This document shows, one piece after another, positions 26,494 to 36,081 of a stretch of 61,401 bases of DNA; positions within the stretch are counted from its first letter, which is position 1; each line of letters starts with the position of its first letter. Below the pieces are notes generated by a model. It had not been told where the DNA came from. It did no database searches and saw nothing but the letters and a program-made list of their open reading frames with translations. The translations under genes were made by a program, and so were the position numbers. The stretch spans positions 1 through 61,401 of the forward strand of contig DASXHZ010000066.1 of assembly GCA_036488085.1 (NCBI GenBank), given 5' to 3'. Source of the DNA: DASXHZ01 sp036488085 (GTDB lineage: Bacteria > Acidobacteriota > Thermoanaerobaculia > Gp7-AA8).

Positions 26494-29484
26494 TGCTTTT
26501 ATCTCCGGGTTCGGGTTCCTCACGGTCGCGAGGTACGTCGTACGCGGCCGGGTATTGAGCTCGGCGAGGAGCGTGTAGTCGGTCGGCTCGGTCTTCAGCT
26601 TCGAGACGGCGCTGTTCGGGTCGTTCAGGTCGCCGAAGACGATCGCCTCGGTCGGGCATGCCTGGGCGCAGGCGGTGGTGAACTCGCCGTCTTTGACGCG
26701 GCGGTTCTCGCGTTCCGCGGCGATCTTGAATTCATTGATGCGCTGCACACAGTAGGTGCACTTCTCCATCACCCCGCGCGTGCGCACCGTGACGTCGGGA
26801 TTGCGCATCGGCTTGAGCGACGGCGTGTCGTAGTCGGCGTAGTGGAAGAAGTTGAATCGCCGGACCTTGTACGGGCAGTTGTTCGAGCAATACCGCGTGC
26901 CGACGCAGCGGTTGTACGTCATGTCGTTCAGGCCGTCGGGCGAGTGCGACGTCGCGCCGACCGGGCAGACCGGCTCGCACGGCGCCATCTCGCACTGCAT
27001 GCACGGCACCGGCTGGTAGTAGACCTCCGGGTTGTCCGGATTGCCGCGGTAGTAGCGATCGATGCGGAGCCACTGCAGCTCGCGCTCGCGATGGACTTCT
27101 TCCTTCCCGACCACCGCGATGTTGTTCTCCGACACGCAGGCGATGACGCAGCCGTTGCAGCCGGTGCAGACGGTGGTGTCGATCGACATCGCCCACTTGT
27201 ACGCCGGGAGGTCGTACTTGTAGGGCGGATACATGCTGATGTCGCCGTCTTCTTTCTTCTCTTCCTTCTCCTTCGCGAACTCGGGGTTCTTCTGCCAATC
27301 GGCGAATGTCGCGGCGCGGATGATGCCGCGCTCGCCGATCACGGCCGGATCGATCGACTGGTGCTCCTGCGTGCACGCGATGATGTACGCCGGCTGGCCC
27401 GCGTCGGCGATCGTTGCGCCGGGGCCGCCGTGCAGCGCGGTCGAGTAGCGGAACTTGTAGGTGTTGAAGCCGGTGCCGTTCGCGACTTTCCCCTGGTGCT
27501 CTTTGCCCGCTCCGAAAAAGACGGTCGCGACGTCTTCGGGCTGCCCCGGCACTTCCCACACCGGCAGCATGATGTTGATGCCGTTGTACTTGACGTTCGC
27601 CATCAGCGTCTGGCGCTCGTTCACCCAGGAGTCGTGAACGCGGACGCCGAGACGCTTCGCCGTTTTCGGCGCGAGGAGCATGACGTTGTCCCACGTCATC
27701 TTCGTGACCGGCTTGGGGAGCTCTTGCAGCCACGCGTTGTTCGCGTAGCGGCCGTCGTAAAGGGTCGGGTCGGCGCGGAACTCGATTTCGAGGGCGGTGG
27801 CCGGGTTGGCGGGTTGCCCGGTCGCCGGGGGAATCGCCGTCGATGCCGTAACGGCCTTCGCAGGGAGTGCGCTGCCGCCGATCAAGCCGTCGTGGAGCCA
27901 CTTGCGCCACTGCGATTCGAAGTCGCCGCCGACTTTGGTCTTCCAGTAGCTGCGCACGGAGTCGTACGGCGTTTGGTCCATGCCACCGATGAGGGCACCG
28001 ATGACTTCGACGGCTGCGCGGCCGTTGTAGAGCGGTGCGATGAGCGGCTGGATGACCGACACGGTGCCGTCATGCGCCCTCGCGTCTCCCCACGTCTCCA
28101 GGTAATGCACCTCGGGGACGTGCCACTGGCAGAGCATGGCGGTCTCGTCGTAGTGCGACGAGAGGTTCGCGCGGAACGGCACTTTCGCCAGCGCGTTGTG
28201 GAAGTTCAGGTCGGCCGGCGCGTCGAAGACGGGGTTGCCGCCGAGGATCACCAGCGACTTCACGGCGCCGGCGTTCATGTCGTGCACAAGCGCCTGGATC
28301 GATGCGAGCTGATTCGTCGGAGCCACTTCGCAACTGTCGGTGACGATGACGGTCTTGCCGATGTTGCCGAGCTGTGAGTTGAGTGCGTGCGCGATGGCGT
28401 GGACGACGGCGGGCTGATCGTCGCCAACGAGGACGATCGATGAGCCGGCGTTGGCTTTGAGGTCTTTGGCGATTGCAGCGATCGCCGGCAGGATTGCCGG
28501 CGCCACACCGCTCATCAGCGCACGGGCACAGTCCTCGATCTGCGACGGCTTGACGCCCCAACGGTGATCGGCGACGCCGCCGGTCTGGGTCGGCATCGAC
28601 TCGATGACGTACAGCCGGTTCATCGACGTCGTCGTGCCCTTCCGGACCTTGCGGCGCGACATGAAGTCGCGCGCGTAGCGGAGGTGGCCCGGCCCTTCGC
28701 CGACGAAGTCCGAACCGAGGGAGACGACGACGTTCGCTTTCGTGAAGTCGTAGACGACGTTCGAGTAGGCGCCGAACGCCATCTTCGATCCCTCGCGCGC
28801 GTTGTCGCGATTGACCGGCTCCCACTGGTGCCACTGCATGCCGGGGTAGAGCGCGAGGAGCTGTTGGATCAGCGCGCCGAGCGATGGCGAGGTGATGGTC
28901 TGCGTCAGGAGCCGGAATCCCGGGCCGTTCGTCTTCGCGGCCGTGAGGACCGGCTGCAGCGCGGCGATGAACTCGCTCCAGGTCGACGTGTCGCCGTACT
29001 TGCGGACGATTTGCGAGCGATCGGGGTCGTAGAGGTCGAGAACCGACGCCTGCATGAATGCGTTACTGGCGCCGAGGGACGACGGATGGTCGGGATTCCC
29101 CTCGATCTTGGTCGGATGAAACTCGTGCGACTCGACCACGACGCCCTGCGCGTAGCCGGAGAGCGGCATGGCGCTCGCGAAGAAGTTCGGCCTGCCGGGG
29201 ATGAGGCTCTCCGGCTGGCGAACGTAGGGGACGATCGACTCGGACGGCTGGCGGCAGGCGGCCAGGCCTGCGAACGCGACCGAGGCGCCCATCAGCTTCA
29301 TGAAGTTGCGGCGATCGACGCCGTTGCCGAGCGCCATCGCCTGGCGCGGGAACTCGTCGTGGAAGAAGTCGTCGAACGCGTCACTGCGCGAGAGCTCTTC
29401 GAGGCTCCGCCAATACTCCTTCCCGCGGAGATCGCCGATGCGCTCGCGGAAGGCTTTGTAATCGAGAGTGTTGGAGTCGCTCAT
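26491..29484 (-). CDS. actB: Alternative complex III subunit ActB (molybdopterin-like plus iron-sulfur)
   Basis: A 997-aa fusion. A twin-arginine-like motif DRRNFMKLMGAS (residues ~57-68) signals export. Residues ~80-740 form the B1 part, related to molybdopterin oxidoreductases but without cofactor in known ACIII. Residues ~755-985 form the B2 iron-sulfur part: CTGCNGCVIAC, CMQCEMAPCEPVCP, CVGTRYCSNNCP and CTYC...CAQACP supply ligands for the [4Fe-4S]/[3Fe-4S] chain. It passes electrons from quinol toward ActA. It lies 1 bp after actA. Confidence 0.97.
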   Translation of the reverse strand: MSDSNTLDYKAFRERIGDLRGKEYWRSLEELSRSDAFDDFFHDEFPRQAMALGNGVDRRNFMKLMGASVAFAGLAACRQPSESIVPYVRQPESLIPGRPNFFASAMPLSGYAQGVVVESHEFHPTKIEGNPDHPSSLGASNAFMQASVLDLYDPDRSQIVRKYGDTSTWSEFIAALQPVLTAAKTNGPGFRLLTQTITSPSLGALIQQLLALYPGMQWHQWEPVNRDNAREGSKMAFGAYSNVVYDFTKANVVVSLGSDFVGEGPGHLRYARDFMSRRKVRKGTTTSMNRLYVIESMPTQTGGVADHRWGVKPSQIEDCARALMSGVAPAILPAIAAIAKDLKANAGSSIVLVGDDQPAVVHAIAHALNSQLGNIGKTVIVTDSCEVAPTNQLASIQALVHDMNAGAVKSLVILGGNPVFDAPADLNFHNALAKVPFRANLSSHYDETAMLCQWHVPEVHYLETWGDARAHDGTVSVIQPLIAPLYNGRAAVEVIGALIGGMDQTPYDSVRSYWKTKVGGDFESQWRKWLHDGLIGGSALPAKAVTASTAIPPATGQPANPATALEIEFRADPTLYDGRYANNAWLQELPKPVTKMTWDNVMLLAPKTAKRLGVRVHDSWVNERQTLMANVKYNGINIMLPVWEVPGQPEDVATVFFGAGKEHQGKVANGTGFNTYKFRYSTALHGGPGATIADAGQPAYIIACTQEHQSIDPAVIGERGIIRAATFADWQKNPEFAKEKEEKKEDGDISMYPPYKYDLPAYKWAMSIDTTVCTGCNGCVIACVSENNIAVVGKEEVHRERELQWLRIDRYYRGNPDNPEVYYQPVPCMQCEMAPCEPVCPVGATSHSPDGLNDMTYNRCVGTRYCSNNCPYKVRRFNFFHYADYDTPSLKPMRNPDVTVRTRGVMEKCTYCVQRINEFKIAAERENRRVKDGEFTTACAQACPTEAIVFGDLNDPNSAVSKLKTEPTDYTLLAELNTRPRTTYLATVRNPNPEIKA

Positions 29485-29485
29485 C

Positions 29486-30133
29486 TCAGTAATGACACGT
29501 CGAGCAGTTCGTCAGCTTCTGAATCTTGTATTCCTTGACGAGCTGGGGTCCCAGCACGTCCTGGTTCTTCGCGACGTACGCCATGTTGAACACCTCGCTG
29601 CGCGGGCGGACGTTTTTCTCCGGCGCGCGGTGGCAGTGGATGCACCACTCCATCGTCAGCGGCGAGGCCTGGTAAGTCAGCGGCATCTTGTCGATGCGCC
29701 CGTGGCAAGTCGCGCAGCCGATACCTTTGTTCACGTGGATGCTGTGGTTGAAGTGGACGAAGTCCGGAAGACGATGGACGCGGCTCCAGACGATGGGAGT
29801 ATTCGTCGAGAAGCTGGCGCGGACCGGCTCGAGCATCGAGGCGTTCGTCCAGATCTGCGCGTGGCAGTTCATGCACGTCTGCGTCGGGGGGATGCCGGCG
29901 AAGTTCGAGGTCTCCACCGAGGTGTGGCAGTAGCGGCAGTCGATGCCGAGGCCGGAGACGTGGTGCTGGTGCGAGAAGGGAATCGGCTGTTCGCGCTCGA
30001 TCCCCTGGTTCGTGAAGTAGGGAGAGCGGACGATCCCGCCGATGACCCAAAACACGAATCCGGCGATGAATATCGCGCCGAAAATCGTGACGCGCGAGAG
30101 CGTATTCGCACTTCGGTGGAAGATTTGCGCCAT
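29486..30133 (-). CDS. actA: Alternative complex III pentaheme cytochrome c ActA
   Basis: A 215-aa cytochrome with one N-terminal anchor helix (VTIFGAIFIAGFVFWVIGG) and exactly five CxxCH motifs: CRYCH, CMNCH, CATCH, CIHCH and CSTCH, the last at the very C-terminus. This count is diagnostic of ActA. It depends on the ccm genes at 51.9-59.1 kb for heme attachment. It is the first gene of the operon, with a candidate promoter ~40 bp upstream. Confidence 0.97.
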   Translation of the reverse strand: MAQIFHRSANTLSRVTIFGAIFIAGFVFWVIGGIVRSPYFTNQGIEREQPIPFSHQHHVSGLGIDCRYCHTSVETSNFAGIPPTQTCMNCHAQIWTNASMLEPVRASFSTNTPIVWSRVHRLPDFVHFNHSIHVNKGIGCATCHGRIDKMPLTYQASPLTMEWCIHCHRAPEKNVRPRSEVFNMAYVAKNQDVLGPQLVKEYKIQKLTNCSTCHY

Positions 30134-30170
30134 AAATTCAGAGGGGGACTACTGCTGCGCGGCGGCGCCG

Positions 30171-30198
30171 ATCATATACAAAATCAAACACTGCGCAA
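30171..30198 (-). promoter_or_regulatory. Candidate promoter of the act-cox operon
   Basis: On the minus strand TTGCGC (30198-30193) and TATGAT (30176-30171) are spaced by 16 bp and match the -35/-10 consensus at 4/6 and 5/6 positions. The region is locally AT-rich, unusual for this window, and lies between the DUF502 stop and the actA start. Confidence 0.55.
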
Positions 30199-30208
30199 GA
30201 TCACTCGT

Positions 30209-30751
30209 TCATGTGTTCGCGCGCGACACTCCGCCTGAAACGATGAGGGCCATGACGTTGGCACTCTCGGCTGCAATCGGCGTGACACGCGAGGACGGAA
30301 CGACCAGCAAGACGCCCGCCATGCTGTACGAGAACGGGAGGTAGACGGCTACTTTCCCCGGCATGGCAAGGAACGCGAGATCGTCCTGCGTCACGAAGCC
30401 GAGGGTCGTCACCTCGTCGCTAATCGCGACGGCCACCGGCTTGTCGAACCGCTTCTTGTCGCCGACGAACGCCTCGAGCAGGTCCTTCAGCGACGCGTAC
30501 ACCAACCTCACGATCGGCGCACGCGCGAAGAGCGCATCCATCAGCCGCACGACCCGCCGTCCGATGAAGTTGGAGGCCAGCACGCCGACCAGCAGCGTCC
30601 CGCCGAGGATGACCACCACCCCCGTCCCCGGGTAGCGGAACCCGAGCAAGGCATCGATGGTCGTGAACGCCTTCACGATCACCCACACCGTGGCGACGAC
30701 CGGCACGACGATGACGAGCCCGCGGAGGAAGTTCTTCAGGAGCCAGTTCAT
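30209..30751 (-). CDS. DUF502 family membrane protein
   Basis: A 180-aa protein with two N-terminal hydrophobic segments (LLKNFLRGLVIVVPVVATVW and VVVILGGTLLVGVLA) typical of DUF502, then a soluble domain with IVRLVYASLKDLLEAFVG and GVLLVVPSSRVTPI. Its function in bacteria is not known. It lies just upstream of the act promoter and in the same direction, so some read-through is possible. Confidence 0.88.
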   Translation of the reverse strand: MNWLLKNFLRGLVIVVPVVATVWVIVKAFTTIDALLGFRYPGTGVVVILGGTLLVGVLASNFIGRRVVRLMDALFARAPIVRLVYASLKDLLEAFVGDKKRFDKPVAVAISDEVTTLGFVTQDDLAFLAMPGKVAVYLPFSYSMAGVLLVVPSSRVTPIAAESANVMALIVSGGVSRANT

Positions 30752-30788
30752 GGGGCAAGGATAGAGCGGAGAGCTAGAATTACAGCCC

Positions 30789-31199
30789 GTGCCCCTCGAC
30801 CCTGCGTCCGAAGCGTTCTACGACGCGCACGCTTCGCGTGTGTATGCGCTTGCGTTGCGCATCACGGGCGACCGCGAGGTGGCGGCGGAAGTGGTCGAGG
30901 AGGTGTTCGTCGGGATCGGGAACGGGACGCTGGTGCACGGCCGCGGGAGTGTCGACGCGTGGCTGACCCGCGTCGCCCGCGACATCGCGCTGGAGCATCG
31001 AGAAGGCCAATCGGCGACGGCCGCCGTACACTCTACGGAGGCCACTCCGCGCGCGCTCGTCGAAGCGGCCTTCTTCGGCGGGCTCACGGTTCCCGAACTG
31101 GCGCGTACGTATTCTTTGACCGACGAGGAGGTCCGGCAGCGCTTGCGTAGCGGAATGGGTGAGTTGCGCACGCAGTTTGCCGAGACAGCCATACGATGA
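30789..31199 (+). CDS. ECF-type RNA polymerase sigma factor (short)
   Basis: A 136-aa sigma factor with GTG start. Region 2 (FYDAHASRVYALALRI through VDAWLTRVARDIALEH) and region 4 (LTVPELARTYSLTDEEVRQR) are both visible, joined by a very short linker. Region 2 keeps the AWLxxVARD pattern that binds core polymerase. A ChrR-like cupin gene follows 10 bp later on the same strand and is the probable anti-sigma factor. Confidence 0.82.
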   Translation: MPLDPASEAFYDAHASRVYALALRITGDREVAAEVVEEVFVGIGNGTLVHGRGSVDAWLTRVARDIALEHREGQSATAAVHSTEATPRALVEAAFFGGLTVPELARTYSLTDEEVRQRLRSGMGELRTQFAETAIR

Positions 31200-31209
31200 C
31201 GGACACACC

Positions 31210-31749
31210 ATGACGACAGGCCTCGACGATCTCGCGGCTCTCGACGCCCTCGGCATCCTCAGCGATGACGAGCAGGCGGAGCTCCGCCGCCTCGTCGCCT
31301 CGGCCGACGGCAACACACTCGACGACGCGAACCTCTACCGCGAGGCGGTCACGCAGCTCGCCGACTCGCTCGACGCCGTCATGCCGCCGGCGGACGTGAA
31401 GCAGAAGGTGATGCGCGCCGTCTCATTGGGACGGACGGTTCGCGCGAACGAGGGAACGTGGACGACGATCGCGCCGGGCGTCCGTCTGAAGAAGCTCTCC
31501 TCGGACCGCGTGCGCAATACCGTGACGGTCCTGATGGAGATGCAGCCTGGATCGAGCGTGCCTCCGCATGAACATCGCCACGACGAGGACTCGTACATCG
31601 TCACCGGCAGCGCGCGCCTCGGCGATCTCGTTCTCTTCGCCGGCGACTTCCACCACGTCGACGCCGGCACCCGTCACGAGTCGATCGTGAGCGAAGACGG
31701 CTGCCTCGCGCTCCTCGTCATGGACGCCGAGGACTACCTGGCGGCGTAG
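31210..31749 (+). CDS. ChrR-like cupin, probable anti-sigma factor
   Basis: A 179-aa protein. Residues 1-80 form a helical domain resembling the anti-sigma part of ChrR (DDLAALDALGILSDDEQAEL). Residues ~85-179 form a cupin with a metal-site pattern PPHEHRHDEDSYIVTGSARL and FHHVDAGTRHE. The usual HxxxCxxC zinc motif in the helical part of ChrR is missing (ANLYREAVTQLADSL stands there), so sensing may rely on the cupin metal. The ATG at 31210 was chosen by its spacing from the sigma gene. Confidence 0.82.
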   Translation: MTTGLDDLAALDALGILSDDEQAELRRLVASADGNTLDDANLYREAVTQLADSLDAVMPPADVKQKVMRAVSLGRTVRANEGTWTTIAPGVRLKKLSSDRVRNTVTVLMEMQPGSSVPPHEHRHDEDSYIVTGSARLGDLVLFAGDFHHVDAGTRHESIVSEDGCLALLVMDAEDYLAA

Positions 31750-31750
31750 G

Positions 31751-34700
31751 TCATTCTCGGTCGCGCAGAGTGCGGATCTCGGCTTTGAGCGAGTCGATCT
31801 CCCCGCGCATCTCGCGGTGGAGTGTACGCATCGCCTTGAGAATCGCGCGATCGACGCCGAGTTGCTGCACCCAATAGACGCGCATGAATCGAATGGCGAA
31901 CTGACGGAAAGGCCTTGCGAGCCGCTGCATCCGCGACGGCAGATCGGCGGTCGGCGAGCCGAGGAGCGCATCCGCCGCCATGGCGTCCACTTCGAAGTCG
32001 TTGCCAAATGGCGGCGGTGTGTCGATCGTCATTTCTGCACTCCCCTTCGATTGACGGCTTTCGTCGATTAGGCGGCGGAGCAGCGGCCCGCGCGCGGCTG
32101 GACTGTGCAACTGGGCGATGTCCGCGCGAGCCTGAGCGCCGACTGCGGCGGCAGCGGCGCGGCCGGCGAATACCTTCGCCATCTGCTCGGCGGCGATGGA
32201 GACGTCGGGCTCGGCCCACCGCGACCGCGGCGGATACGGTGGTGCACCGCCGCCGATGGCGACCATTCGCGCCGGAACCGGAAAGCTGTTCGATTCGTTC
32301 GCAAACTCCTCCGTCGAGGAGTACGCGGTCGTGATCACCGGCTTGCCAAGCGCCATCGCCTCGGCGACCGTCAGTCCGAATCCCTCCGAGCGATGGAGCG
32401 ATACGTAGCAGTCGCACCCGTCGAGCATCGAGAAGTACTCATCGCTCGTGACGTAGGCGTCGCGGATCACGATGTTCGAGTGGCCACGCGCGGCGGTAAG
32501 CAACTCGTCGTTCTCGGCCGCATGACGTGCGGCGTTGGTCGTCTTGATGAAAAGGACGACGTCGTCACGGTCGCCGAACGCCTGCCGGAATGCCGCCACG
32601 GTCGCGAGGGGGTTCTTCCGCCGGAACACGCTGTCGTAGTCGAAGCAAAAGAGGAAGAGAAATCCCTCGGGCATCTCGAGCTCCGCGCGCGTGCGGCGCT
32701 GCACCTCGGGGACGACGACCGGCAGCGGAAACGCGTGTACGGGCTTGGTGACACTGCGCGCCAAAGTCTCCGCGGTGAACTCACTGATCCCCCACACCTC
32801 GTCGAGATAGCGCTCGCTCTGCGCCATCACGGACGGAAGGTCCTCGACTTCCCACGCCCAGAGACCGATGTTTCGTGCGCCGCGCGCCAACTCACGGCGC
32901 ATGCTCTCAAAGAAGACCGGGACCTGGTCGGCATTCACGCAAATCAGATTCGTATCGAAGCGCGGAACGCCGGTGCCGAGGTCGTTGAATGCCTGCTGTT
33001 GCCGCGTCACCGTGCGCGTGAAGGGAACCACGGCGTACGGGATCCCTTCAGCCGCGAGCGCCGACACCACGGAGCGAACGATCTGTCCCGTCCCGCTTTC
33101 CGCGAACACGTAACCATAGACGGTCACCCCCGGCGCCAGCGTCTCCGGCTCGTCCGGTTTCGGCGGAACGAGCTGCGGCGGGATGTCGTGCTCGCGCACA
33201 CCTTGCGTTCGCACCCACTCCAGGAACCGCTCGGCGTCGAGCGAGTCGATGCCTGGAAAAGCGGCGCGCAGGTCCGCACGCGCGCTCCAGAGCTCGAACA
33301 GCCATTCGGAAACGAGCGGAGCGTGCGAGGAGCCGCGACGCAGCCGCTCGATGACGTCTTCGGCGCCCGAGGGAGAAAACGGATCGGGAAATGAAGTCGC
33401 GCCGCTCGCTTCGTCGGCCAGATACGTCCGGCGAAGGGCGCGCCGCGCCCAAGCGTCGAGCGAGAGCCCGGCCGCCGTCGCCGCGAAACCGTAGGGCATG
33501 GAGGAATACGTTGCGAAACCCGCCGTCGTCAGCGCTGCCGCGTACTGCTCACAAAGCTCGGCGAGCAGCGGTATGTCCGTGAGCCGCACGCGGCGCCCGT
33601 CGTGCTGGTGCTTCGACAGAAGATGCGGCGTGAGCGGCGAAAATCCGCTGAAGTGGAAAAAGCGTAGACGGCGGCCATCGGAATAGAGCCGATCGCCTCG
33701 CTGCGTGAGCGCGCGATTCGGCAGGTTCCAGTAGGCGACGTTGTATCCGCGGTCCTGAAGAATGAACGCGTCGAAGAGGGCCGGCGCAAAATCGAGCCAG
33801 CGCTGGTCGACGAACACTCCGTTCGCCGGATCGTTGATGCAGTCGCGGCGGAGCCGCTCGCGCCACCACGGGAGGAACGTCGTCGCCTTCTCGCCTGAGA
33901 GGGCGAGAAAGCCGAGGTTGTAAATGCCGGCCAGCAGCAGATCGCGCTCGTCGGGCCGTTTGCCGTCGCGCGGGAGCGGCGCAGTGACGTGCGGCGTGAG
34001 CACCATGCCGTGCTCGCGCGTCAACGGCTCGAGCGGCCCGAGAGAATCGAACACTTCGATGTCGGGATCGAGGTAGAGGACGACCGACGCGCCGCGCGCG
34101 AAGAGATGCTCGAACGCCCACGGCTTCACTGCCGTCGCCAGCTCGGTGACGTCGTAGATCGCCGCCATGGTGCGAAAGTCCGACGGCGGATCAAACGGAA
34201 GCTCCTCGGGGTGGATGATCTTTATCGACGCGTCCGGCACGAGCTCGCGCTCCGGATCGTCAAGGACGACCACGTGCAGCTTCGTTCCCGGATCGTGGAG
34301 CGCGAGACTCTCCGCGAGGACACGGGCATACGCGAAGTAGTTGCGCGCGACGATCGTGAATACCTTCGTTGCCACGGAGAGCGGCGCGTCGGGCGCGGAG
34401 GCGCGTGAGGCGCCGGCCGTGGCGAGGCGGTCGATGTTCGCTTGCAGAACGTCGCGCGCGTCGCGCAGCGCCTCGATGTCCCGAAAGAGCTGGCGCCGTT
34501 CCGAGTGCGCTGCCTCCAGAGTCTCGATTGCGTACTCCTCGATCGAGTGGCGGTGCTTGTCGTAAATGCGATGCAGCGTCGGGAGGTAGTCGTCGCTGCG
34601 GAGAAATCGATGTTGCAACGAGTCGGGACGCACCCGATACTCGAACGCCGGACCCGGAACGCGAATGAATCGCGAGCCGCGTTCCGCCGCGCGGAGCCAG

Positions 34701-36028
34701 AAGTCCCAGTCCTCCCAGTCGCGCAGTTCGGGGTCGTATCCGCCGGCCTCCTTCCACAGCGTGCGGCGCACCACGGCGCACGCGTCGATGTAGTTGCTCC
34801 ACAGCAGGTGCGGTAGGTCGAGCTCTGGCTGATCGACGTCGCCGCTCCGCGCACCGAACTCGCGGCGATCGCCGTACACCACGCCCGCCGTCGGATCGGC
34901 ATCGAGCAACCGGATCGCTTCCTCCAAGAAACCTGGGAGAAGGCGGTTGTCGGCATCCAGCGGAAGAAAGTACTCGCCGGATGACGCTGCGATCGCGGCG
35001 TTGCGCGCGGCGGACAGGCCGGAGTGTGTCTGCTCGACGACGCGATGTCCCGCCTCGCGCATGGCATCGAGCACCTCACGCGTGCGCGGCTGCGTCGAGC
35101 CGTCATTGACGATGATCAGCTCCGCGTCCGGAGTGTTGCGCTCCACGCTCGCGACGGCGTCGATCAGATACTCGCCGTCGTCGTGGCAGGGAATCACGAC
35201 GGAGAGGCGCGGAGGCTCTTGGCGCGCGGGCGCGCTGCGACGCGTGGCAGCTTCCCAACGTCGTTCATTGCCGAGATCCGCGGCGTCGTCGAGTGCACCG
35301 AGGAGATCCATCGCTTCGCGATGTGCAAAGTGCCAGAGGCGCGGGAGCGGATCATCGTCGGTCGTCGAGACGAATGCCTCGTTCGCGCGGAGCTGCGAAA
35401 CCGTCTCGGCATTCGCGTCGATGCCGAAGCGCTCACGCAACAAAGCGGCGAACGATGCCGGCTCCTCGAAGATACGGTTCGTGCTGACGAGCAGCGATCG
35501 GTCGCGATGCTGCTCGTGAAAATCGAGGATCCGGCGGTTGTAGTACGTCCAGATGCGAGCGGCGTACTCGGGATGATTCAGCCAGACCGCGGCGCCGGTG
35601 CGCTGCATCGAGTCCGCGACTTCCCACGGGCGCCGGTAGACAAAAAGATAACGCGCCTCGCCGCCGAAGCGCTCATCCCAGAAGTCGAGCAGTATCGAGG
35701 TGCGCGGGTCCTTCCACCCCCACTCCTGACCTGTTCCATCGCAATCCTCAATCAGCTCATCGGCTAGATCGCGAAACGCGGGCAAAAGTGAAGGATCGAA
35801 CGTCTCGCTCTCCGTCCATCCCCAGTCGCGATGCCCCTCCTCGGCGGGAGTACACGCGACGAGCATGCGGCGGTTGAGATCCAGGAACCGAACGTCCTCG
35901 AAGTAGCCGTGCGGATTCCCGCGATCGGCCGGCAACAGCCGGTCCCCAATCCGGATGTTCCAGGCCGAGAGGAGCGAAGCGATGAACGACGTGCCCGACC
36001 GGTGCATGCCGGTCACGATGAGGGTCAT
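31751..36028 (-). CDS. Four-domain sulfotransferase-glycosyltransferase fusion
   Basis: A 1425-aa cytosolic protein. Residues 1-250: sulfotransferase fold with PAPS-binding P-loop GMHRSGTSF and 3'-phosphate region YRRPWEVADSMQRT. Residues 274-490: GT2 glycosyltransferase (LSVVIPCHDDGEYLIDAV, PLDADN as DxD, DWEDWDFWLR as acceptor motif). Residues ~497-535: coiled coil. Residues 552-850: a GT-A nucleotide-sugar transferase with VVLYLDPDIEVF, similar to the 383-aa protein at 39.6 kb. Residues ~970-1330: GT4 with CYVSLHRSEGFGLTVAEAMA. Residues 1395-1425: a final coiled coil. It probably builds and sulfates a surface glycan. Start at 36028; divergent from the next gene by 53 bp. Confidence 0.9.
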   Translation of the reverse strand: MTLIVTGMHRSGTSFIASLLSAWNIRIGDRLLPADRGNPHGYFEDVRFLDLNRRMLVACTPAEEGHRDWGWTESETFDPSLLPAFRDLADELIEDCDGTGQEWGWKDPRTSILLDFWDERFGGEARYLFVYRRPWEVADSMQRTGAAVWLNHPEYAARIWTYYNRRILDFHEQHRDRSLLVSTNRIFEEPASFAALLRERFGIDANAETVSQLRANEAFVSTTDDDPLPRLWHFAHREAMDLLGALDDAADLGNERRWEAATRRSAPARQEPPRLSVVIPCHDDGEYLIDAVASVERNTPDAELIIVNDGSTQPRTREVLDAMREAGHRVVEQTHSGLSAARNAAIAASSGEYFLPLDADNRLLPGFLEEAIRLLDADPTAGVVYGDRREFGARSGDVDQPELDLPHLLWSNYIDACAVVRRTLWKEAGGYDPELRDWEDWDFWLRAAERGSRFIRVPGPAFEYRVRPDSLQHRFLRSDDYLPTLHRIYDKHRHSIEEYAIETLEAAHSERRQLFRDIEALRDARDVLQANIDRLATAGASRASAPDAPLSVATKVFTIVARNYFAYARVLAESLALHDPGTKLHVVVLDDPERELVPDASIKIIHPEELPFDPPSDFRTMAAIYDVTELATAVKPWAFEHLFARGASVVLYLDPDIEVFDSLGPLEPLTREHGMVLTPHVTAPLPRDGKRPDERDLLLAGIYNLGFLALSGEKATTFLPWWRERLRRDCINDPANGVFVDQRWLDFAPALFDAFILQDRGYNVAYWNLPNRALTQRGDRLYSDGRRLRFFHFSGFSPLTPHLLSKHQHDGRRVRLTDIPLLAELCEQYAAALTTAGFATYSSMPYGFAATAAGLSLDAWARRALRRTYLADEASGATSFPDPFSPSGAEDVIERLRRGSSHAPLVSEWLFELWSARADLRAAFPGIDSLDAERFLEWVRTQGVREHDIPPQLVPPKPDEPETLAPGVTVYGYVFAESGTGQIVRSVVSALAAEGIPYAVVPFTRTVTRQQQAFNDLGTGVPRFDTNLICVNADQVPVFFESMRRELARGARNIGLWAWEVEDLPSVMAQSERYLDEVWGISEFTAETLARSVTKPVHAFPLPVVVPEVQRRTRAELEMPEGFLFLFCFDYDSVFRRKNPLATVAAFRQAFGDRDDVVLFIKTTNAARHAAENDELLTAARGHSNIVIRDAYVTSDEYFSMLDGCDCYVSLHRSEGFGLTVAEAMALGKPVITTAYSSTEEFANESNSFPVPARMVAIGGGAPPYPPRSRWAEPDVSIAAEQMAKVFAGRAAAAAVGAQARADIAQLHSPAARGPLLRRLIDESRQSKGSAEMTIDTPPPFGNDFEVDAMAADALLGSPTADLPSRMQRLARPFRQFAIRFMRVYWVQQLGVDRAILKAMRTLHREMRGEIDSLKAEIRTLRDRE

Positions 36029-36081
36029 GGTTTCCGCTTTCGAGTTTATCCCGCGCGTCAGCGAGATAAACTCAACGCGCG

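Noticed and set aside
32105..33394. 429-aa plus-strand frame opposite the large glycosyltransferase fusion
   Set aside because: Composition typical of antisense frames; the minus strand has intact GT4 and GT-A motifs.
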